The translations under genes were made by a program, and so were the position numbers. This document shows, piece after piece, positions 19,054-31,934 of a stretch of 64,000 nucleotides of DNA (positions within the stretch are counted from its first letter, which is position 1; each line of letters opens with the position of its first letter). Source of the stretch: Paenacidovorax monticola (GTDB taxonomy: Bacteria; Pseudomonadota; Gammaproteobacteria; Burkholderiales; Burkholderiaceae_C); NCBI RefSeq assembly GCF_014489595.1, contig NZ_CP060790.1:744001-808000 (forward strand), in the 5' to 3' direction. The notes under the pieces are model-generated. The model was not told the origin of the DNA and ran no database searches. It saw only the letters and a program-made list of their open reading frames with translations.

Positions 19054-21081
19054 ATGACGCCCCTGGCGGCCGCGGTCGAGGCGGCCTTCGCACCGCAGGG
19101 CCCCCTGGCCCGGGCCGATGAACATTTCCGCCCGCGCTCGGGCCAGACCGCCATGGCGCTCGCCGTGGCGCGCACCATCGGCCAGGGAGGCGTGCTGGTG
19201 GCCGAGGCGGGCACCGGGGTGGGCAAGACCTTCTCCTACCTGGTGCCGGCCCTGCTCAGCGGAGAACGGCTGCTGGTGTCCACGGCCACCAAGGCCCTGC
19301 AGGACCAGCTGCATGCGCGCGATCTGCCGCGTCTGCTGGGCGCGCTGGGCCTGCCGCTGCGCTCGGCGCTGCTCAAGGGCCGGGCCAGCTACCTGTGCCT
19401 GCACCGCTTGGAGCATGCCCGCCAGGGCGGTGCGGCCCATGATCCCCAGGTGCTGCGCGCGCTCGCCCTGGTGGAGACCTGGGCGCGCGGCACCCGCAGC
19501 GGTGACCTGGCCGAACTGCCGGGCCTGGACGAGCGCTCGCCGGTGATCCCGCTGGTGACTTCCACGCGCGAGAACTGCCTGGGCACACCGTGCCCCCACT
19601 GGAACGCGTGCCATGTGAACCAGGCACGCAAGGAAGCCATGGCCGCCGATGTGGTGGTGGTCAATCACCACCTTTTCTTTGCCGACCTGGCCGTGCGGGA
19701 GTCCGGCATGGCCGAGCTGCTCCCCACCGTGCGCGTGGTGGTGTTCGACGAGGCGCACCAGCTCAACGAGACGGGCGTGCAGTTCCTGGGCTTGCAGACC
19801 GGCACGGGCGCGCTGATCGCCTACGCCCGCGACGTGCTGCGCACGGGCCTGGAGGCGGCCCGTGGCTTTGCCGACTGGCTGATCCTGTCCGGCAACCTGG
19901 AGCGCGCTACGCGCGACCTGCGCCTGACGGCGGGACGGCATGCACCGGGCAGCCGCCTGCCATGGCCGGGGCGGGAGCCCCAGGGGGTGTCCGCCGTAGC
20001 CTGGCAGCCGGCGCTGGATGCCGTCGCGCATGCCTGCCATGCCCTGGTGTCGGCATTGGACGGCGTGCAGGAGATGGCGCCCGACCTGGCGCGCCTGCGC
20101 GTGCGCGGGGCGGAGCTGATGGAGCGCATGGCGGGCTTCACCCGCCCCTGCGGCCCAGACGCCGTGCGCTGGCTGGATATAGGGACCCAGCTGCGCTTCG
20201 TGGAGTCACCCCTGGACATTGCGCAGACGGTGCGCTCGCGCCTGCTCGGGGTGGGGGAGGGTACGACCGGCGAGGCGGTGGCGCCACGCAGGGCCTGGAT
20301 CTTCACGTCCGCCACGCTGGGCGACGATGCCGGGCTGCGCTGGTTCACCGAGCCGTGTGGCCTGGAGGACGCCGAGATCCTGCGCGTGGACAGTCCCTTC
20401 GACTATGCGCGCCAGTCCGCGCTCTACGTGCCGCGCGGCATGCCCCATCCCGCCGATCCGGCCCACAGCCTCCAGGTGGCGGCCTTGGCGGGCGAGGCCG
20501 CCGGACGCCTGGGCGGGCGCACCCTGGTGCTCACCACCACGCTGAAGGCGCTGCATGCCATCGGGGCGGCGCTGCAGCAGCGCCTGCAGGGCGCCGGCAT
20601 CGAGGTGCTCGTGCAGGGGCAGTGGCCCAAGCACAGGCTGCTGGAGCGGTTCCGCCAGGGCAGTGCGGCTGGCCGGGCCGGCTGCGTACTGGTGGCCTCT
20701 GCCAGCTTCTGGGAAGGGGTGGATGTGCCCGGCGACGCGTTGCAGCTGGTGGTGATCGACAAACTGCCGTTCCCGCCGCCCGGGGATCCGCTGGTGGATG
20801 CGCGCTCCCAGCGCCTGGAGGCGGCGGGGCGCAGCGCGTTCCGCGACTACGCGCTGCCCGAGGCGACCGTGGCGCTCAAGCAGGGGGCGGGGCGGCTGAT
20901 CCGCCATGAATCCGACCGGGGCATCCTGGTCGTGTGCGATCCGCGCCTGCTCGGCATGGGCTATGGCAAGCGCCTGCTGGCGGCATTGCCGCCCATGCGG
21001 CGGCTGGCGGATGGGGGGGCGTTCGACGCGGCGCTGGAGGCGCTTACCAGAACTTCCACCACGGATTGCTCCGCGCCTTGA
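19054..21081 (+). CDS. DinG/YoaA-type ATP-dependent DNA helicase
   Basis: 675 residues from the ATG at 19054 (MTPLAAAVEAAFAPQGPLAR). Another in-frame ATG lies slightly upstream. Motifs of XPD-like superfamily 2 helicases: Walker A EAGTGVGKT (51-59), four Cys for a 4Fe-4S cluster (Cys115, 175, 180, 186), the FDEAH box (231-235) and the C-terminal SASFWEGVDVPGDALQ and QGAGRLIRHESDRG. It unwinds DNA or R-loops in repair. Its last 38 bases overlap the end of bamD on the other strand. Confidence 0.92.
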   Translation: MTPLAAAVEAAFAPQGPLARADEHFRPRSGQTAMALAVARTIGQGGVLVAEAGTGVGKTFSYLVPALLSGERLLVSTATKALQDQLHARDLPRLLGALGLPLRSALLKGRASYLCLHRLEHARQGGAAHDPQVLRALALVETWARGTRSGDLAELPGLDERSPVIPLVTSTRENCLGTPCPHWNACHVNQARKEAMAADVVVVNHHLFFADLAVRESGMAELLPTVRVVVFDEAHQLNETGVQFLGLQTGTGALIAYARDVLRTGLEAARGFADWLILSGNLERATRDLRLTAGRHAPGSRLPWPGREPQGVSAVAWQPALDAVAHACHALVSALDGVQEMAPDLARLRVRGAELMERMAGFTRPCGPDAVRWLDIGTQLRFVESPLDIAQTVRSRLLGVGEGTTGEAVAPRRAWIFTSATLGDDAGLRWFTEPCGLEDAEILRVDSPFDYARQSALYVPRGMPHPADPAHSLQVAALAGEAAGRLGGRTLVLTTTLKALHAIGAALQQRLQGAGIEVLVQGQWPKHRLLERFRQGSAAGRAGCVLVASASFWEGVDVPGDALQLVVIDKLPFPPPGDPLVDARSQRLEAAGRSAFRDYALPEATVALKQGAGRLIRHESDRGILVVCDPRLLGMGYGKRLLAALPPMRRLADGGAFDAALEALTRTSTTDCSAP

Positions 21082-21841
21082 AGCCGCCCTTGGCGTAGGC
21101 GCTCTGAGGGTAGGAGGCGTCCATCACGCGCATGGCGTCATCGCGCAGCTGGGTCATGCCCAGGGCGTCGTAGGAGCGGACCAGGATGTACAGCGCTTCC
21201 TCCAGCGCGGGTACGCCTTCGTAGTCGGCAATGGCCTGCTGGGCCCGGCCGATGGCCGCCACGTAGGCGCCGCGCTCGTAGTAGTAGCGGGCCACATGCA
21301 CCTCGTACTGTGCCAGCGAGTTGACGATGTAGGTCATGCGCTGGCGCGCGTCCTGCGCGTAGCGCGAGTCGGGAAAGCGGGTGGTGAGCTCGCGGAACGA
21401 CTCGAAGGAGTCCTTGGCGGCCTTCTGGTCGCGCTCCGACAGGTCCTGGCGCGACAGCCAGGAGAACATGCCCAGGTTGTCGTTGAAATTCACCAGGCCC
21501 TTGAGGTACAGGGCGTAGTCCGCCGCGGGGCTTGCCGGGTGCAGCTTGAGGAAGCGGTCCAGCGTGGCGACGGCCTGGGCCTTTTCGCCGCCCTTGTACT
21601 GGGCATAGGCCTTGTCGAGCTGGGCCTGCTGGGCCAGCGGGGTGCCGGCCGCACGGCCTTCGAGCTTCTCGAACAGGGGCACGGCCTTGTCGTAGCCGCC
21701 GCTGTTGAGTTCGTCGCGCGCTTCGGAATAGATGCGGTCGGTGGACCAGCCAGCGGTCTTGTCCTCGGGGGTGCTGGAGCAGCCCGCCAGCAGGCCGGCG
21801 GCCAGCAAGGCCGAAAGGAGGGGCAAGGGAGCACGCAGCAT
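21044..21841 (-). CDS. bamD: Outer membrane assembly lipoprotein BamD
   Basis: 265 residues from the ATG at 21839-21841. Lipoprotein signal peptide with lipobox LLAGC and lipid-anchored Cys21. The mature part has TPR-type helical repeats (YDKAVPLFEKLEGR, AVATLDRFLKLHPASPAADYALYLKG, PDSRYAQDARQRMTYIVN). BamD is the essential lipoprotein of the BAM complex that inserts beta-barrel proteins, sitting at the periplasmic face of the outer membrane. The length fits the family. Confidence 0.94.
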   Translation of the reverse strand: MLRAPLPLLSALLAAGLLAGCSSTPEDKTAGWSTDRIYSEARDELNSGGYDKAVPLFEKLEGRAAGTPLAQQAQLDKAYAQYKGGEKAQAVATLDRFLKLHPASPAADYALYLKGLVNFNDNLGMFSWLSRQDLSERDQKAAKDSFESFRELTTRFPDSRYAQDARQRMTYIVNSLAQYEVHVARYYYERGAYVAAIGRAQQAIADYEGVPALEEALYILVRSYDALGMTQLRDDAMRVMDASYPQSAYAKGGFKARSNPWWKFW

Positions 21842-21995
21842 GGCAAACAGCTTTCTGGCGATGGTGTTTCGGGGTGCGGATGGCCGGGACCGCGGTTCGG
21901 GCCAAAGGGGCATTGTACTGGCCTGCCATGGCGCTTCGATGGGGGATTGGCGCGCGTCGCGGCAAGGGGCGGGACGGGTTCCTACAATGGCGGAC

Positions 21996-24900
21996 ATGTT
22001 TGTTCACCTGCGCCTGCACACCGAATTTTCCGTCGTCGACGGCACCACCCGCATCGACGAACTGGCCAAGGCCGCCGCGGCCGACCGCCAGCCCGCGATG
22101 GCGATCACCGATCTCAATAACCTGTTCGGCGCGATCAAGTTCTACAAGGAAAACCGCGGCAAGGGCGTCAAGCCCGTGCTCGGCGCCGAGATCTTCCTGG
22201 AGGACCCCGCGGGGGGGGCCCCTCGCGCCTGTTGCTGCTGGTGCAGGGCAAGCAGGGCTACCTCAATATCTCTGAACTGCTGGCACGTGCGTGGACTCGC
22301 AACGTGGTCAAGAACCTGGCCGTGTGCACCTGGGCCTGGCTGGAGGAGCTGAATGAGGGACTCATCGCCCTGGCGGGTGCCCAGGCCGGCCCTGTGGGGC
22401 AGGCGCTGGTGCGCGGCGATGAATCGGGCGCGGCCGCGATGGCCCTGCGCCTGGCGGGGATCTTTCCGCACCGTTTTTACATCGAGATACAGCGCGCCGG
22501 CCGCTCCGACGACGAATCCCATGTGACCGCCGCCGTGCAGCTTGCGGCGCGGCTGAATCTGCCGGTGGTGGCGACCCATCCCGTGCAGTTCGCCACCGAG
22601 GACGACTACGAGGCCCATGAGGCGCGCGTGTGCATCGCCGAGGGCGAGATCCTGGCCAATCCCCGGCGGGTGCGGCGCTTCACGCGCGAGCAGTACTTCA
22701 AGTCCGCCGCGCAGATGCAGGCACTGTTCGCCGACGTGCCCTCGGCCATCGAAAACACGGTGGAGATCGCCAAGCGCTGCAACCTCACCCTGGTGCTGGG
22801 CAAGCCGCGTCTGCCGGACTTTCCCACGCCCAACGGCATGCCCATCGAGGAGTACTTCCGCTACGCCTCGCACGAGGGACTCAAGGAGCGGCTGGCCCAC
22901 CTGTTTCCGAACGAGGCACAGCGCGAGGCGCAGCGCCCGCGCTACGAAGAGCGGCTGGAGTTCGAGCTGGGCACCATCCTCAAGATGGGCTTTCCGGGCT
23001 ACTTCCTCATCGTGGGCGACTTCATCCAGTGGGCCAAGAACAATGGCTGCCCCGTGGGCCCGGGCCGGGGCTCGGGCGCCGGCTCGCTCGTGGCCTACGC
23101 GCTCAAGATCACCGACCTCGATCCGCTGCAGTACAACCTGCTGTTCGAGCGCTTCCTGAACCCGGAGCGGGTGTCCATGCCCGACTTCGACATCGATTTC
23201 TGCCAGTCCAACCGCGACCGCGTGATTGACTACGTGAAGGAGAAGTACGGCAAGGACGCCGTGAGCCAGATCGCCACGTTCGGCACCATGGCGGCCAAGG
23301 CCGCCATCCGCGACGTGGGCCGCGTCATGGACATGAGCTACACCTTCTGCGACGGCATCTCCAAGCTGGTGCCGGGCAAGCCGGGCATGTCTTACACGCT
23401 GGCCTACCCGCCCGAGCAGAAGAAAGAGGGCGACAAGAACAACTACGCCCTCGAGCTCGAGCCCATGCTCTACGAGCGCGTGCGCAAGGAGGAGGACGTC
23501 AAGACCATCATCGAGATGGCGCAGAAGCTCGAAGGCATGACCCGCAACATCGGCATGCACGCCGGGGGCGTGCTGATCGCGCCGGGCAAGCTCACCGACT
23601 TCTGCCCGCTGTACCAGCAGCCCGGCAGCGAGTCGGCCGTGAGCCAGTACGACAAGGACGATGTGGAGGCCATCGGCCTCGTGAAGTTCGACTTTCTGGG
23701 CCTGGCCACGCTCACGATCCTGGAGATCGCGCGCGAGTTCATCATGAAGCGCCACAAGGGGCAGGAGAACTTCGCGTTCGAGAACATCCCCTCGACGACG
23801 GGCCGACCTACCGGCTGTTCTCCGAGGGCAAGACCGAGGCCGTGTTCCAGTTTGAAAGCCGCGGCATGCAGGGCATGCTCAAGGAGGCCAAGCCGAGCCG
23901 GCTGGAGGACCTGATCGCCCTGAACGCGCTCTACCGCCCGGGCCCGATGGACCTGATCCCCAGCTTCGTGAACCGCAAGCACGGCAAGGAGGTGGTGGAG
24001 TATCCCCACCCCTGGTCGAGCCCGTGCTGGCCGAGACCTACGGGATCATGGTCTACCAGGAGCAGGTGATGCAGACCGCCCAGGTGCTGGGCGGCTACAG
24101 CCTGGGCGGCGCCGACATGCTGCGCCGGGCCATGGGCAAGAAGAAGGCCGAGGAGATGGCCGAGCACCGTGCCATCTTCCGAAAGGGCGCGGCCGAGAAG
24201 GGCATCGACCAGGACAAGGCCGATGAAGTGTTCGACCTGATGGAGAAGTTCGCGGGCTACGGCTTCAACAAGTCGCACGCCGCCGCCTACTCGCTGCTGG
24301 CCTACCACACGGGCTGGCTCAAGGTGCACTACACGGCCGAGTTCTTCTGCGCGAACATGACCGTGGAAATGGACGACACCGACAAGCTCAAGGTGCTGTT
24401 CGAGGACGCGCAGAAGATGGGCCTGTCGTTCGAGCCGCCGGACGTGAACCGGGGCGTCTACCGCTTCGAGCCCGTGACCGACAAGGTGATCCGCTACGGC
24501 CTGGGGGCCGTCAAGGGCACGGGCCAGCAGGCGATCGAGGCGATCGTGGCCGCGCGGGAAGGCCGGGGCGCGGGGCCGCAGGGCGGCACCGTGGGCCGTT
24601 CACGAGCCTGTTCGACTTCTGCGTGCGCGTGGACCGTACGCGGCTGAACAAGCGCACGCTGGAGGCGCTCATCAAGGCCGGGGCGTTCGACGCGATGAAC
24701 ATGAACCGCGCGTCGCTCGTCGCGTCGATCGACCGGGCTTTCGACTTTGCCAATGCCACGCTGGCCAACGCCAACCAGGGCGGCCTGTTCGACATGATGG
24801 GCGAGGATGCGCACGGATCCAGCACCCAGGAGCCCGATCTGGTCGAGGCGCTGCCCTGGGGCGTGAAGGAGCGGCTCATGCAGGAGAAGACCGCCGTGGG

Positions 24901-25524
24901 CTTCTACCTGTCGGGCCACCTGTTCGACGAGGTTGCCCAGGAGGTGCGCCGCTTCGTGCGTACCCAGATCGACGACCTGAAGGACAGCCGCGAGCCGCAG
25001 CTGCTCGCCGGCATCATCAGCGATTTTCGGGTGATCAACGGACAGCGCGGCAAACTGGCGCTGTTCAAGCTGGACGACAAGTCGCGCGTGATCGAGGCAT
25101 CCGCCGACGAGGCGATGATCAACGCCTACCGCGACCAGCTCAAGGAGGATGAGTTCATCGTGGTGAGCGGCCGCCTGCAGCTCGACCATTTCAGCGGCGG
25201 GTTGCGCGTCAAGGTGCAGCAGGTGTGGGACCTGGCCTCGGCGCGCTGCAAGTTCGGCCGTTACCTGCAGGTGAGCGTGGGCGACAGGGTGCCCGATGTC
25301 ATGCGGCTGCTGCGGGAGTTCCCCCCGTGCGCGAGTCCACGCAGGAGGGCGATCTGCTGCACGGCCTGCGAGTGCGCCTGGGCCTGCGCTGCGAGTCGGA
25401 GCAGGGCGCAGCCACGACGGAACTGCAGCTCGGGGATTCAAGCCGGTTCTTTCCCTCCGACGCCGCCCTGGCCGCCTGGGTGGCCCAGGTGGGCACCGGC
25501 GTGGCGGCCGTGGTATATGACTGA
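21996..25524 (+). CDS. dnaE: DNA polymerase III alpha subunit (five frameshifts)
   Basis: The replicative polymerase, about 1177 residues if five one-base losses are repaired: runs at 22211-22222, 23788-23791, 24009-24012, 24593-24597 and 25321-25326. Each repair joins family sequence (for example FENIP to LDDGPTYRLFSEGKTEAV). Seen in order: PHP domain (MFVHLRLHTEFSVVDG...), polymerase core with GPGRGSGAGSLVAYAL and the catalytic PDFDIDFC, thumb/fingers with GYGFNKSHAAAYSLLAYHTG, then the OB domain (LLAGIISDFRVINGQRGKLA) and the C-terminal part that binds clamp and tau. An ATG nine bases upstream (21987) is an alternative start. An essential gene cannot really carry five frameshifts. Confidence 0.92.
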
Positions 25525-25580
25525 GGGGGCGGGGTTCCGGGCCCCTCCGGACGGTCTGCCGGAGGCTCGGCGGGGCATCG

Positions 25581-25610
25581 CTTGAAAAACGGCGATGCGT
25601 CGCCACATTT
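25581..25610 (+). promoter_or_regulatory. Possible heat-shock (sigma32) promoter of clpS-clpA
   Basis: CTTGAAA (25581-25587) followed after 15 bases by CCACATTT (25603-25610) closely resembles the sigma32 consensus CTTGAAA-N13-15-CCCCATNT. It lies about 40 bases before clpS. Heat-shock control of clp genes is well known, which supports the call. Confidence 0.5.
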
Positions 25611-25651
25611 CCTTGCGAAAGTGGCCTTCGTGGCTCGCTAGAATGAAATTC

Positions 25652-26011
25652 ATGGCAACTAAACCACCTTCCAATCCCCCGGCGCCTCCCGTTCGTGGGC
25701 CGGCCGTGGACGACGGCGGTTCGGTCGTGCTCGAGCGGCGTACGCAGCGGACCCAGCCGCCCCAGATGTACCAGGTGGTCATGCTCAACGATGACTACAC
25801 CCCCATGGAGTTCGTCATCGTGGTGCTGCAGGAGTTTTTCGGCAAGGACCGGGAGACGGCCACCCAGATCATGCTCAAGATCCACCTCGACGGAAAAGGC
25901 GTGTGCGGCGTGTATTCGCGCGATGTGGCGGCGACCAAGGTCGAGCAGGTGCTCGATGCGGCCCACAAGGCGGGCCATCCACTGCAGGCGGTGAGTGAGC
26001 CTGTTGAATAA
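25652..26011 (+). CDS. clpS: ATP-dependent Clp protease adaptor ClpS
   Basis: 119 residues from the ATG at 25652. An in-frame ATG nine bases upstream is possible. After a Pro-rich flexible N-terminus comes the ClpS core: [20 protein letters not shown], with the Asn-Asp pair that holds N-degron residues, [20 protein letters not shown], and the helix ending in the [15 protein letters not shown] region. ClpS delivers proteins with destabilising N-terminal residues to ClpA. It stands 59 bases before clpA, the usual pair. Confidence 0.96.
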   Translation: MATKPPSNPPAPPVRGPAVDDGGSVVLERRTQRTQPPQMYQVVMLNDDYTPMEFVIVVLQEFFGKDRETATQIMLKIHLDGKGVCGVYSRDVAATKVEQVLDAAHKAGHPLQAVSEPVE

Positions 26012-26070
26012 AAGGCCTTTGGTCCCGATCTAAAGTTATCCCCAACACGCAAGCACAAAGGAGTTCTCAA

Positions 26071-28419
<2,349 letters not shown>

Positions 28420-28446
28420 TCGTCACCCCGTGGCCATCCGCCCGAA

Positions 28447-28475
28447 GCCCGCGGCCTGCGCCGCGGGCTTTTTTT
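28447..28475 (+). terminator. Intrinsic terminator after clpA
   Basis: GCCCGCGGC (28447-28455) pairs with GCCGCGGGC (28460-28468), a perfect nine-base stem with a four-base loop, followed by seven T. It ends the clpS-clpA transcript 27 bases behind the stop codon. Confidence 0.9.
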
Positions 28476-28505
28476 CGGCCAGGGGGACTCACCGAGGAAA
28501 TTGCA

Positions 28506-29089
28506 ATGGATCACCACATCGCGCCGGTCGCGCTGGAAAAGGCGTACCGCCTCATCAACCATGGCCCACCGTGCTGGTGTCGGCCCGCCACGGCGGCGTG
28601 GACAACGTCATGGCCGCGGCCTGGGCCTGCGCGCTGGACTACGCGCCCCCGAAGGTGACGGTGGTGCTCGACAAGGCGGCCCGCACCCGCGCGCTGGTCG
28701 AGGGCAGCGGCCTCTTCGTGCTGCAGGTGCCCACGGCGGCGCAACTGAAGCTCACCCATGCAGTGGGCACCCGCAGCCTGCACAGCGAGCCGGACAAGCT
28801 GGCGCGTTCGGGCGTGGAGCTGTTCGGCATGCCAGGCTGGGATCTGCCCTTCGTCGCGGGGTGTTCCGCATGGCTGGCCTGCCGGCTCGTTCCCGAGCCC
28901 CACAACCAGCAGGCCTATGACCTGTTCATTGGCGAGATCGTCGGGGCCTGGGCCGATACGCGCGTCTTCAAGGACGGCCACTGGCACTTCGAGAGCGCCG
29001 GCCCGGACTGGCGCAGCCTGCACTACATCGCGGGCGGGCATTTCTATGCCATCGGCAGCCCACTGTTGGCAGGAGACGGCTCCGCTTAG
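28506..29089 (+). CDS. Flavin reductase-like FMN-binding protein (one-base frameshift)
   Basis: About 194 residues. The true start is the ATG at 28506 (MDHHIAPVALEKAYRLINHG) with GAGGA in front. One C missing in the run at 28565-28567 separates this from PTVLVSARHGGVDNVMAAAW. The family pattern of the flavin reductase (DIM6/NTAB) split-barrel is visible: the HGPTVLVSA strand, NVMAAAWACALDYAPP and VVLDKAARTRALVEGSGLFV. Such proteins bind FMN and either reduce flavin with NAD(P)H or act on small substrates. Substrate unknown. Confidence 0.8.
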
Positions 29090-29110
29090 GGCCTCATCCC
29101 GCGGCCGCGC

Positions 29111-30412
29111 TCAGGGAGCGGTGAGCCGGCGCAACAGTTCGAGCGTCGGATACCCGTCCGCCACGGCCCCGATGCTCTGCTGGAACTGGCGCAGCCCGGC
29201 GCGCGTGGCCGGGCCCATCACGCCGTCCGGCGCCCCCACGGAAAAGCCCCGCTGGTTCAAGGCCGCCTGCAGGTCGCGCAACTGCGTGCGCGAAAGCGGC
29301 TCCAGATCCCGGGGCCAGGCTGCGGAAACGCCGCTGCCGCCGTCGATCTGGCGCGCGAGCAGCCCCACGGCCAGCGCGTAGTTGACCGAGTTGTTGTAGC
29401 GCAGCAGGGCGCGGAAGTTGGTGCCGACGAGGAAGGCCGGCCCGCGCGCGCCGGCCGGGGTGATGACGGATGCCGGGCCCAGGTCCGGCAGAGGCTGGCC
29501 ATCGACGGCGCGCACGCCCTCGGCAGCCCATTGCGCTGCGGTCTGCCGCACGCCGGGCTCGGCCCGCGCGTGGTCCCAGGCGGGAGGCAGCAGCACCTCG
29601 ACGCCCCAGGGCTGCTGTGCCTGCCAGCCCATGCGGGCCAGGAAATGGGCCGTGGAGGCGGCCACGTCGGCGATGCTGCCCCAGATGTCGCGGCGGCCGT
29701 CGCCATCGGCATCGACCGCATAGGCCAGGAACACCGAGGGAAGGAACTGCGTGTGGCCCATGGCGCCCGCCCAGGAGCCTTCCATGCGCTCGGCGGGGAT
29801 GTCGCCTTGGTCCAGGATGCGCAGCGCGGCCAGCAGCTCGCGGCGCGCCCAGTCGCGCCGCCGCCCTTCGTAGCCCAGGGTGGCCAGCGCGTCCACCGTG
29901 CGGAAGCTGCCGAAGTTGCTGCCGTAGTTGCTCTCCATGCCCCAGACCGCGGTGATGACCGCCGCGGGCACACCGTAGCGCGTGGCGGCGGCATCCAGCG
30001 GGGCCTGGTACTCCGCCCGCTTGGCCTGGCCCTGGGCGATGCGCTGCGGCGAGACCGCGCTGTCCAGGTAGGCCCAGGGCGTGCGCGTGAACTCGGGCTG
30101 CGAGCGGTCCAGTTCGATCACGCGCGGCAGCAACTGCGCGCGGCCCAGCGCAGCCTGCACCGTGGCGGGCCGGATCCCGGCTGCCAGGGCCTCGCGCGAG
30201 GCCTCGGCCACCCAGGCGGCGAAGCCGGCCTGTTCGGCATCGCTGGTGACGGCGGGCGGCACCTCCGGGGCTGCAGGTGCCGTAGGCGCGGCGGTGGCTG
30301 CTGCGGGGGAGGCCGGTGGCGGCGCGCTGGCGCACCCTCCCAGGGCGAGCGCCACGGCCAGGCAGGACAGCGCGCGCGGGGTGGAAAGACGTGAGGCAAG
30401 AAGGTGGTCCAT
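29111..30412 (-). CDS. Lytic murein transglycosylase, MltB family
   Basis: 433 residues from the ATG at 30410-30412. A signal peptide with lipobox LGGC (Cys27) predicts an outer-membrane lipoprotein. After a Pro/Ala linker comes the SLT-like catalytic domain with VWGMESNYGSNFGSFRT holding the catalytic Glu (near 160), GSWAGAMGHTQFLPSVF and DADGDGRRDIWGS. The last ~60 residues are a PG_binding_1 domain (LRDLQAALNQRGFSVGAPDG). It cleaves peptidoglycan to 1,6-anhydro-muropeptides. A longer frame to 31756 is only read-through into antisense of the next gene. Confidence 0.92.
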   Translation of the reverse strand: MDHLLASRLSTPRALSCLAVALALGGCASAPPPASPAAATAAPTAPAAPEVPPAVTSDAEQAGFAAWVAEASREALAAGIRPATVQAALGRAQLLPRVIELDRSQPEFTRTPWAYLDSAVSPQRIAQGQAKRAEYQAPLDAAATRYGVPAAVITAVWGMESNYGSNFGSFRTVDALATLGYEGRRRDWARRELLAALRILDQGDIPAERMEGSWAGAMGHTQFLPSVFLAYAVDADGDGRRDIWGSIADVAASTAHFLARMGWQAQQPWGVEVLLPPAWDHARAEPGVRQTAAQWAAEGVRAVDGQPLPDLGPASVITPAGARGPAFLVGTNFRALLRYNNSVNYALAVGLLARQIDGGSGVSAAWPRDLEPLSRTQLRDLQAALNQRGFSVGAPDGVMGPATRAGLRQFQQSIGAVADGYPTLELLRRLTAP

Positions 30413-30475
30413 GCGCCCATTGTCCCGCGCCCCGGCATACTTGAGGTCTTTGTGTTTTTCGGCAGCCGCGATTCC

Positions 30476-31924
30476 ATGCACACCTTCTTCTGGCACGACT
30501 ACGAAACCTTCGGTGCCAACACGCGCCGGGACCGGCCCGCGCAGTTCGCCGGCATACGCACCGATGCCGAACTCAACGAGATCGGCGAGCCGCTGATGAT
30601 CTACTGCCAGCCGGCGCCCGATTACCTGCCCGATCCCGAGTCGTGCCTCATCACGGGCATCACGCCCCAGCTCTGCCTGGAGAAGGGCGTGCCCGAGCAC
30701 GAGTTCGCCGCGCGCATCGAGGCCGAACTGGCCCGGCCCGGCACCATTGGCGTGGGCTACAACACGATCCGCTTCGACGACGAGATCACGCGCTTCATGT
30801 TCTGGCGCAACCTGATGGACCCGTATGCCCGCGAATGGCAGAACCAGTGCGGCCGCTGGGATCTGCTGGACGTGGTGCGCATGACCTATGCGCTGCGCCC
30901 GGACGGCATCGTCTGGCCCAAAAAGGACGACGGCAGTCCCAGCTTCAAGCTGGAGCACCTGTCCAAGGCCAACGGGCTGGCGCACGAGGCCGCGCACGAC
31001 GCGCTGTCGGACGTGCGCGCGACCATCGCGCTGGCGCGGCTCATCCGCGAGCGCAACCCCAAGCTGTTCGACTTCGCACTGGGTTTGCACAAGAAGGACC
31101 GCGTGGTCACCGAACTGCGCCTGCCCGCCACGGCCATCACGGCGCGGCCGTTCCTGCATGTCTCGGGCATGTTCCCGGTCGAGCGGGGCTGTCTGGCCGT
31201 CATGTGGCCGCTTGCGAGCCACCCTACGAACAAGAACGAACTGCTGGCCTGGGACCTGGCCAGCGACCCGCGCGAGCTGGCGACCCTGGGAGCCGAGGAG
31301 ATCCGCGCGCGCCTGTTCACGCGCACGGCCGACCTGCCCGAGGGCGTGACGCGCCTGCCCGTGAAGTCGGTGCACCTGAACAAGTCGCCCATGGTGGTGG
31401 GCAATGTGAACACGCTCACGCCCGCGCTGGCGCAGCGCTGGGGCATCGACCTGGCGCAGGCCGCCCAGCATGCCGAGTGGGCCCGGGGACTGCCCGACAT
31501 GAGCGCGATCTGGCCCGCCGTCTTCGCCCGGCCCGCCGAGCCCGCGCCCGACGTGGAACAGGACCTGTACGGCGGCTTCGTGGGCAACGAGGACCGCCGC
31601 CGCCTCAACCACCTGCGCGCCATGGGGGGCGAGCAGCTGGCCCAGGCGCGCACGGGCTTCGACGACCCCCGGCTGGAGGAGCTGCTGTTCCGCTACCGCG
31701 CGCGCAACTACCCCGGCACGCTGGGCGAGGCCGAGCAGGAACGCTGGCTGGTGCACCGGACGGCCTGCCTGCTCGAAGGCCAGGGCGGGGCCCTCACGGT
31801 GCAGGCGCTGTTCGACCGCATCGACGCGCTATCGGAACAGGCCGACGAGCGCGAGGACGAGCGCGCGCAGGAGATCCTGGGGGCGCTGTACGACTACGCC
31901 GAGGCCATCGTCCCCGAGGCGTGA
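30476..31924 (+). CDS. sbcB: Exodeoxyribonuclease I
   Basis: 482 residues from the ATG at 30476 (MHTFFWHDYETFGANTRRDR). The DEDD exonuclease motifs are visible: ExoI HDYETFG (Asp8, Glu10), ExoII VGYNTIRFDDEITRFMFWRN and ExoIII HEAAHDALSDVRATIALARL. These are followed by the ExoI-specific SH3-like and C-terminal helical parts (KLFDFALGLHKKDRV..., LEELLFRYRARNYPGTL). It degrades single-stranded DNA 3' to 5' in repair and recombination. It is divergent from the transglycosylase, with 63 bases between the starts. Confidence 0.95.
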   Translation: MHTFFWHDYETFGANTRRDRPAQFAGIRTDAELNEIGEPLMIYCQPAPDYLPDPESCLITGITPQLCLEKGVPEHEFAARIEAELARPGTIGVGYNTIRFDDEITRFMFWRNLMDPYAREWQNQCGRWDLLDVVRMTYALRPDGIVWPKKDDGSPSFKLEHLSKANGLAHEAAHDALSDVRATIALARLIRERNPKLFDFALGLHKKDRVVTELRLPATAITARPFLHVSGMFPVERGCLAVMWPLASHPTNKNELLAWDLASDPRELATLGAEEIRARLFTRTADLPEGVTRLPVKSVHLNKSPMVVGNVNTLTPALAQRWGIDLAQAAQHAEWARGLPDMSAIWPAVFARPAEPAPDVEQDLYGGFVGNEDRRRLNHLRAMGGEQLAQARTGFDDPRLEELLFRYRARNYPGTLGEAEQERWLVHRTACLLEGQGGALTVQALFDRIDALSEQADEREDERAQEILGALYDYAEAIVPEA

Positions 31925-31934
31925 GGCACAGCCC

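Noticed and set aside
29111..31756. 881-codon frame containing the MltB-like protein with a long N-terminal extension
   Set aside because: The extension is antisense to the exonuclease I gene. The lipoprotein signal peptide starting at 30412 marks the true start.
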